DNA of 64,000 nt, from positions 186,001 to 250,000 of the forward strand of contig NZ_BNAR01000004.1 in NCBI RefSeq assembly GCF_014653695.1. The letters run 5' to 3'. The position numbers and the translations under genes were made by a program. The first letter of the stretch is position 1, and each line of letters begins with the position of its first letter. Source of the stretch: Lentzea cavernae. Its GTDB lineage: Bacteria > Actinomycetota > Actinomycetes > Mycobacteriales > Pseudonocardiaceae. Under the pieces are notes generated by a model. It was not told the DNA's origin. It saw nothing but the letters and a program-made list of their open reading frames with translations, and made no database searches. This document shows, in pieces, positions 59,281-64,000 of the stretch.

Positions 59281-61002
59281 GTGCGCAGACCGACCGCCAC
59301 CGTGCTCACCCTCACCACAACGCTCTTGCTCTCCGTCGCGACTGTGCCGGTGAACGCCACAACCGACCCGTTCTCCCGCTACGCCCAGCAGGAACTCACC
59401 TGGGGCGCCTGCGCCTTCACCCCGCAACCGGACGCACTCCCCGCGGAGTGCGCGGCGGTGACCGTACCCAGGGACTGGGCCGCGCCCGAGGCGGGCCGGG
59501 ACCTGGTCGTCTCGATCAGCCGGGTCGCCGCGACCGGGCAGCACCTCGGCTCGCTGCTGCTCAACCCCGGCGGTCCCGGTGGTCAGGGCACGTCCCTTCC
59601 CGGTGCGCTGGCCGCCCTGCAGCCCCAGCTCCACGAGCGGTACGCGCTGATCGGCATGGACCCGCGCGGCACCGGTCAGGAGGGCGGCACGGCACCGGAA
59701 CAGCTGCCCGCGACGTGCGAGGTGCCCGTCGAGCGCCTTTCGCAGCGCACCGACCTCGACGCGCGTGATCGCTCGGCCGGCAGCATCGCCGAGCACCTGA
59801 AGCTTCCGCGCGCGGTCGCGGAGGCGTGCCAGAGCGAGGCGCTCACCCCGTTCCTCACGACCTGGCAGACCGCGCACGACATGGAGCTGGTCCGGATCCT
59901 GCTCGGTGAGTCCACATTGGACTACCTGGGCTATTCCTACGGCACCTGGCTGGGCGCGAAGTACGCGTCGCTGTTCCCGCGCGGTGCGGGCAAGATGGTG
60001 CTGGACTCCAGCACGAACTTCCAGGGACGGCTCCAAGCCGCGTTCGAGGCGTGGCCGCAGATCAACCAGCGGCTGTTCGAGGACACGTTCCTGCCGTGGA
60101 TGACGCGGCAGTTCCCCGCCGAGGTCGGCGCCACGACCGCGGAGGCCGCCGCGAACTGGGAGCGCGCCCGCCGGTTCTTCGCGGGTGCGGGTACCAGCCC
60201 GGACCAGTTCGACGCGATCTTCACGGGCATGGGTTCGCCGCTGCGCTGGGTGCTCGGGGCGCTCGTGTTCGTGCTGGGAGTGCGGGGCGCGAACGGCGAG
60301 ACCGCGGCGACGGTGAACGGTTCTCCCCTTGCGCCACAACTGGACGCCAGGTCCCGTGCGGAGTTCGGCGTGCCGCTCGAGTCCCTGACCCCGGCGGCGC
60401 TGGCACTGGCACTCGCCGAGGACCCGCGGGACTACCGGTTGGTCGCGGCGACCCGGTACGCCGTGGCGTGCGGTGACCAGCCGACCCGATCGGCGGCCTG
60501 GCACAAGCGGCTGTCCGACCAGCAGGGTCCGAGGTATCCGCTCTTCGGGTGGCAGTACGGCCTGAGCGAGCCGTGCGCCTACTGGTCCGACGCTCCACGC
60601 CAGGCCCTGCCGACACTTCCGGCAGGAGTCGCTGACCGGGTGCTGGTCGTGCAGGGCGAGTTCGACCCGCAGACCGGGTACGAGCAGGCCAGGTCCGCGG
60701 TTCGCGCGGCACCGGGCGCCGCTCTGGTGTCGGTGGCCGACAGTCCCTTCCACGGCCAGTACGCCTTCGACGGCAACCCCTGCGTGGACGGCGTGGTGAA
60801 CGTGTTCCTGCTGCGGAACTCCCGGCCCGGCGACGTCACCTGCCCCGGTGTCCCGCTGCCGAACGAGACCGAGGTCCACCCGGTCCCCGGCCCGGTCCGC
60901 ACTCCGGCGGCCACCGTCGCGACGGCCACCTCGCCGACGTTGCCCGCGCTGCGCGAGTCGGTGCGAGCGATGATCAGCGACGTCAACGCTCCGGTCCGCT
61001 GA
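59281..61002 (+). CDS. secreted S33/TAP-like alpha/beta-hydrolase
   Basis: A 573-residue exported hydrolase, longer than its paralogue at 37041-38483. A signal peptide ends VPVNA, followed by QELTWGACAF. The oxyanion stretch LNPGGPGGQG, nucleophile elbow GYSYGTWLG and TAP-like C-terminal domain with VVQGEFDPQTGYEQA are present; the catalytic His lies in SPFHGQYAF. The insertion is mostly in the lid region (about 230-330). It probably acts on peptides outside the cell. The start is GTG 59281. Confidence 0.88.
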   Translation: MRRPTATVLTLTTTLLLSVATVPVNATTDPFSRYAQQELTWGACAFTPQPDALPAECAAVTVPRDWAAPEAGRDLVVSISRVAATGQHLGSLLLNPGGPGGQGTSLPGALAALQPQLHERYALIGMDPRGTGQEGGTAPEQLPATCEVPVERLSQRTDLDARDRSAGSIAEHLKLPRAVAEACQSEALTPFLTTWQTAHDMELVRILLGESTLDYLGYSYGTWLGAKYASLFPRGAGKMVLDSSTNFQGRLQAAFEAWPQINQRLFEDTFLPWMTRQFPAEVGATTAEAAANWERARRFFAGAGTSPDQFDAIFTGMGSPLRWVLGALVFVLGVRGANGETAATVNGSPLAPQLDARSRAEFGVPLESLTPAALALALAEDPRDYRLVAATRYAVACGDQPTRSAAWHKRLSDQQGPRYPLFGWQYGLSEPCAYWSDAPRQALPTLPAGVADRVLVVQGEFDPQTGYEQARSAVRAAPGAALVSVADSPFHGQYAFDGNPCVDGVVNVFLLRNSRPGDVTCPGVPLPNETEVHPVPGPVRTPAATVATATSPTLPALRESVRAMISDVNAPVR

Positions 61003-61019
61003 TCATCCGTCGTGCCGCG

Positions 61020-61055
61020 GTGCGTGAGGTTCCCGCAACCGGGAGCCTCACGCAC
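61020..61055. terminator. strong terminator between convergent genes
   Basis: GTGCGTGAGGTTCCCG pairs with CGGGAGCCTCACGCAC (16 bp with one G-T pair) around a 4-base loop. It lies 18 bases after the hydrolase stop. Confidence 0.85.
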
Positions 61056-61061
61056 CGCAGG

Positions 61062-61076
61062 AGTCCTATTAGGACT
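61062..61076 (-). terminator. small hairpin after aldo-keto reductase gene
   Basis: AGTCCT and AGGACT pair around a 3-base loop directly after the aldo-keto reductase stop. Together with the larger stem it would terminate leftward transcripts. Confidence 0.5.
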
Positions 61077-61077
61077 T

Positions 61078-61908
61078 CTACTTGAGGTCCTGCAGCGGTC
61101 GGGCGAGCCGATCGAAGTCCTCGTCGGGCAGAACGACGTCCACCGCACGGACGTTCTCCTCGAGGTGCCGCGGAGAAGACGTGCCCGGGATGGGGACCAT
61201 GACCTCCGACCGGCGCAGCAGCCACGCCAGCGCGACCTGCGCCGGGGTGGCGCCGAGCCTGCGGGCCACCTCGGCCACCGGGGAGTCCGGCCGCACGCTG
61301 GGCGCGATCGGCAGCCAGGGCAGGAACGCGATGCCGTGCCGCTCGCAGTGCGCCAGCACGTCCTCCGAGCGTCGGTCGTCGAGGTTGTAGCGGTTCTGCA
61401 CGCTCACGATCGGCGTGATCCGCCCTGCTTCGACGATCTGTTCCACGGACACCTCGGACAGCCCGACGTGCCGCACCTTTCCCTCGTCCTGCAGCTGGCG
61501 CAACGCGCCGATCTGGTCCTGCAACGGGACAGCCGGGTCGATCCGGTGCAGCTGGAACAGGTCGATGCGTTCGACCCGCAGCCGTCGCAGGCTCAACTCG
61601 GCCTGTTGACGCAGGTACTCCGGACGACCGAGCGGGATCCACTCGTCGCCGGGGTGGCACTGGCCGGCCTTCGTGGCGATCACGACGTCGTCGGGGTACG
61701 GGTGGAGGGCCTCGGCCAGCAGCTCCTCGTTGCGGCCGAGGTCGTAGGAGTCGGCGGTGTCGATGAAGGTGACGCCGAGTTCGACCGCACGACGGGCCAG
61801 GGCGTGCGCCGCGGCCGGGTCGTTCCCAGGTAGCCGCATGGCGCCGAAACCCAGGCGGTGGACCGGGAGGTCGCCGCCGATGACGAGGTGGAGCCGGGTG
61901 GGGTGCAC
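61078..61908 (-). CDS. aldo/keto reductase
   Basis: A 276-residue aldo-keto reductase barrel. The catalytic tetrad is visible as Asp and Tyr in FIDTADSYD, Lys in VIATKAG and His in [13 protein letters not shown]-binding segments near the C-terminus include [16 protein letters not shown]. It reduces an unknown aldehyde or ketone. The start is GTG 61908, with AAGGAG five bases upstream. It is divergent from a LysR regulator, the usual control arrangement. Confidence 0.9.
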   Translation of the reverse strand: MHPTRLHLVIGGDLPVHRLGFGAMRLPGNDPAAAHALARRAVELGVTFIDTADSYDLGRNEELLAEALHPYPDDVVIATKAGQCHPGDEWIPLGRPEYLRQQAELSLRRLRVERIDLFQLHRIDPAVPLQDQIGALRQLQDEGKVRHVGLSEVSVEQIVEAGRITPIVSVQNRYNLDDRRSEDVLAHCERHGIAFLPWLPIAPSVRPDSPVAEVARRLGATPAQVALAWLLRRSEVMVPIPGTSSPRHLEENVRAVDVVLPDEDFDRLARPLQDLK

Positions 61909-61961
61909 GGGATCTCCTTGCGAGTGCCGGTTCGTTCGACGCCAACACTGCCGACCGCACT

Positions 61962-62010
61962 TCGCTAAGACAATCGAAACATTCTTCAGCTGACCGCGTA
62001 GCATCGCTAA
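61962..62010. promoter_or_regulatory. TCGCTAA direct repeats in LysR divergent promoter
   Basis: TCGCTAA occurs at 61962-61968 and 62004-62010, 42 bases apart, which is four helical turns. The gap between the divergent aldo-keto reductase and LysR genes is AT-richer in between. A LysR tetramer could use these, though no standard T-N11-A box is clear. Confidence 0.3.
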
Positions 62011-62011
62011 T

Positions 62012-62932
62012 GTGTTGAACCTGGAACGCCTGCGGACGCTCCACGCGGTGTCCACCACGGGATCGGTCCGCGGCGCCGCGGAAGCGTTGCACGTCACCAC
62101 CTCCGCGGTGTCGCAGCAACTGTCCAGGCTGGAACGCGAAGTCGGTCAGCGCCTGCTGGAACGGCAGGGACGCGGCATCCGGCTCACCGACGCGGGAGAC
62201 CTGCTCGCCGAGCACGCCGGCAGGCTGCTGCAGCAGGTCGAACTCGTCGAGACCGACCTCGCAGACCACTGCGGCGCCGTGGCCGGAACACTCACGGTGG
62301 CCGCTTTCGCCACGGCCGCCCGCGGCCTTCTGCCACCCGTGCTGCGGACGCTGCGGCAGGAACACCCGAACCTCTCCGCGAGGCTCGCCGAAATGGAGCC
62401 CGTCGAAGCGATCGCGCAGCTGCGGCGAGGCGACATCGACATCGCGGTGGTGCAGGACTGGCGGGAAGAGCCGCTCACGGTGCCCGACGGGATCTCGTGC
62501 GCCCCCGTGCTGGAAGACGTCCTCGACGTGGCGCTACCCGCCCGGCACCCGTTCGCCGACCGGGCCGCGGTCACGCTGGACGAGCTGCGCGACGAGGACT
62601 GGGTGGGCTGGCCCAGCGACGAGGTCTGCCACGGCTGGCTCGAGAACACCCTGCGCCGCGGCGGAATCGAGCGCCGGGTCGTGCACACCGCCTCGGAGCA
62701 CCCCACCCAGCTCGCACTGGTCGCGGCGGAGCTCGGCGCCGCGATCATCCCCAGGCTCGGCCGGGGCCCCACACCCGCGGGTGTGCGGTTCGTGCCGCTG
62801 TCACCGGCACCCCGGCGACGGGTGTCCGCGTTGTGGCGCAACAGCAGCACGAACCGCCCCGCGTGCCGGGCCGCACTGCGCGCCTTGCACGAGGCGGCCC
62901 GCGGAGTGCCGAAACCTGGCCAGGCGGTCTGA
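62012..62932 (+). CDS. LysR-family regulator
   Basis: A 306-residue LysR protein. The winged helix at about 1-60 has [20 protein letters not shown] and [15 protein letters not shown], followed by a linker helix and a periplasmic-binding-like effector domain (about 90-300). The start is GTG 62012 or TTG 62015. It probably controls the divergent aldo-keto reductase and itself. It converges on the helical orphan with nine bases between stops. Confidence 0.92.
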   Translation: MLNLERLRTLHAVSTTGSVRGAAEALHVTTSAVSQQLSRLEREVGQRLLERQGRGIRLTDAGDLLAEHAGRLLQQVELVETDLADHCGAVAGTLTVAAFATAARGLLPPVLRTLRQEHPNLSARLAEMEPVEAIAQLRRGDIDIAVVQDWREEPLTVPDGISCAPVLEDVLDVALPARHPFADRAAVTLDELRDEDWVGWPSDEVCHGWLENTLRRGGIERRVVHTASEHPTQLALVAAELGAAIIPRLGRGPTPAGVRFVPLSPAPRRRVSALWRNSSTNRPACRAALRALHEAARGVPKPGQAV

Positions 62933-62941
62933 CCGCGCGCC

Positions 62942-63418
62942 TCAGGTCGGTAGCGGCTCGGTCGAGCCCTCGGCCAACGCCTGCCGCACCTGGCCGATGA
63001 TGCCCTTGACCAGTGCACCGTAAGCGTCTTCGCCCAAGGCATCGGACGCGGCTTCTGCCTTCTCGAGGAACTCGTGAGCGCTGGTCAGGTCGCCGAGCCG
63101 TCGGTGGTCATCGGCCAGGCTCGCGTACAGCGACGGCATGAACCCCCGAACCTGCAACGACTGATCGAACCGCTGGGCGCGCTCATCGCTCACACCGTGG
63201 ACCGCCGCGAGGGCCCGCTCGTCCCACATCAGCTCATCGCGCTGGTCGTCCTGCAGATCAGCCAGGAAGTGCGCGATCACGCAGCGGTGGAAGTCATCTC
63301 CCCCGCCGTGCTCGACCTGCGCCCACAACGACTCCAGCTCCGCGCGGGCGGCATCCGGCTCACCCGCCCGACCGCGCTGCACGGACGCCGTCACCTTGGC
63401 CATCAGGTTGTCTTCCAT
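62942..63418 (-). CDS. helical (TPR-like) hypothetical protein
   Basis: A 158-residue, almost wholly helical acidic protein with paired-helix repeats, such as AARAELESLWAQVEHGGGDD and LGDLTSAHEFLEKAEAASDA, suggesting a short tetratricopeptide fold. It has no signal or membrane helix. ATG 63418 is chosen; ATG 63403, with GGAAG eight bases upstream, is an alternative. Function unknown. Confidence 0.65.
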   Translation of the reverse strand: MEDNLMAKVTASVQRGRAGEPDAARAELESLWAQVEHGGGDDFHRCVIAHFLADLQDDQRDELMWDERALAAVHGVSDERAQRFDQSLQVRGFMPSLYASLADDHRRLGDLTSAHEFLEKAEAASDALGEDAYGALVKGIIGQVRQALAEGSTEPLPT

Positions 63419-63524
63419 CCCAGCCCGTCTCCTTCGGCAGCCGGAGATCACCATCCTGCCAGCCGCCGCGGCGTGGCTGGGTGCGCGACCGTGGTGGGGA
63501 CGCCAGCTGATCGCGCCGGTCCGC

Positions 63525-63614
63525 ACCCCCAATGCGCTCGAACTGCGGCCCGACAGCGATGAAAACCGCAGTGCTGATGCCGTTGGTGAAGTCGAACGCC
63601 AGCGCCAGAACCCA
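63525..63614 (-). pseudogene. possible remnant of a membrane-protein gene
   Basis: In the 217-base gap between the helical orphan and the response regulator, one minus-strand frame reads like the start of a membrane protein: VLALAFDFTNGISTAVFIAV followed by GPQFERIG. A stop lies just upstream and no start codon is available, so it looks broken. It may also be chance. Confidence 0.25.
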
Positions 63615-63635
63615 TCAGAACGAGTGGCCGGTGGA

Positions 63636-64000
63636 CTACCTGGCTCTCACGCGTCTGGTGTCGTACGCCCACATCGCGATCTCCACGCGGTTGCGCACGC
63701 CGAGCTTGGCCATCAACGACGCCACGTGGTACTTGATCGTGCTCAGGCCGACGAACAGCTCGGCGGCGATCTCGGCGTTGGTCCGGCCCCGTGCCACCAG
63801 CGCGAGCACCTCCTCCTCGCGCTCGGTGAGCGGGTCGACGGGCTGGACCGGTGTCGCCGGCGCCTGGTCGGCGAAGATCGCCAGCAGCCGGCCGGTGACG
63901 TTGGGGGCGATGAGCGCGTCCCCGTTGGCTGCCGCGTGGATGGCCTGCACCAGGAGTGCCGGACCGGCGTCCTTGAGCAGGAAACCGCGGGCTCCGGCGC
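63636..64000 (-). CDS. NarL-type response regulator, N-terminus outside window
   Basis: The frame is open to base 64000, so the N-terminal receiver domain is missing. Visible are the end of a receiver domain (GARGFLLKDAGPALLVQAIH) and a LuxR helix-turn-helix (LTEREEEVLALVARGRTNAE, then STIKYHVASLMAKLGV). This is a two-component response regulator like those at 35714 and 39861. A kinase gene is expected further right. Confidence 0.9.
   Translation of the reverse strand, partial: AGARGFLLKDAGPALLVQAIHAAANGDALIAPNVTGRLLAIFADQAPATPVQPVDPLTEREEEVLALVARGRTNAEIAAELFVGLSTIKYHVASLMAKLGVRNRVEIAMWAYDTRRVRAR

Noticed and set aside
1..64000. tRNA, rRNA or CRISPR sequences
   Set aside because: No cloverleaf-like segment ending in CCA, no rRNA-like block and no regularly spaced direct repeats were noticed by reading; a dedicated RNA search was not possible.

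Overview
The window is 64 kb of very GC-rich DNA. Third-codon GC is high, GTG starts are frequent, and TetR, MarR, IclR and ROK regulators are abundant. There are DtxR/IdeR-type iron boxes, a C-terminal LAxTG sorting signal and HtaA haem-surface proteins. Together these point to a filamentous or nocardioform actinomycete; a Pseudonocardiaceae member (Lentzea, Saccharothrix or Actinosynnema-like) is my inference, not something the sequence proves. About 60 protein genes are supported. I see no rRNA, tRNA, CRISPR array, insertion sequence or phage gene, and no gene-free stretch reaches 300 bases.

Layout. (1) 1-8599: a catabolic locus. A leftward set (DUF2848 protein, carboxymuconolactone-decarboxylase-like protein, FadH-type flavoenzyme, family-5 solute-binding lipoprotein) faces a rightward set (second FadH-type flavoenzyme, IclR regulator, CitE-like lyase). 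The substrate is unknown. (2) 8603-12366: orphan hypotheticals, then a TetR regulator with two palindromic operators facing a Dabb protein and an epimerase-like reductase. (3) 12463-22823: a carbohydrate locus with ROK kinase, ROK repressor, GH36 alpha-galactosidase, a complete sugar ABC importer, a secreted DUF4832 protein with a carbohydrate-binding domain, and a Gfo/Idh/MocA oxidoreductase. (4) 22858-25036: an ArsR/SRPBCC pair and two small unknowns.

(5) 25131-33269: haem-iron acquisition. An iron box precedes haem oxygenase, which is closed by its own terminator. A second iron box precedes an HtaA-like protein, a DUF916-like protein, HmuTUV, an Ig-like surface protein and a second HtaA protein with a LAATG sorting signal. 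(6) 33375-40538: a lipoprotein hydrolase, an S33-type peptidase with a coupled membrane protein, and two NarL-type two-component systems. (7) 41920-46696: a second Fec-type metallophore importer flanked by an isonitrile-hydratase-like DJ-1/PfpI enzyme and a GlxA/AraC regulator. (8) 47474-50866: a heterodimeric ABC exporter-type pair whose two subunits have complementary lost motifs, with an iron-box-like site at its start. (9) 51052-54340: a secreted RHS-repeat protein ending in a glycine-rich hydrophobic tip, followed by a 56-residue two-helix protein, which looks like an undescribed toxin-tip/immunity arrangement. (10) 54582-58585: an esterase facing a MarR-SDR-SDR-NmrA operon across a nested palindrome. 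(11) 58642-64000: secreted proteins, a second S33 peptidase, a LysR/aldo-keto reductase pair, a helical orphan and the end of a NarL-type response regulator.

The strongest themes are iron (one haem system and two further transport systems, three candidate iron boxes) and surface or secreted proteins. The best candidates for something undescribed are the RHS tip with its small membrane partner, and the metallophore importer linked to an isonitrile-hydratase-like enzyme.
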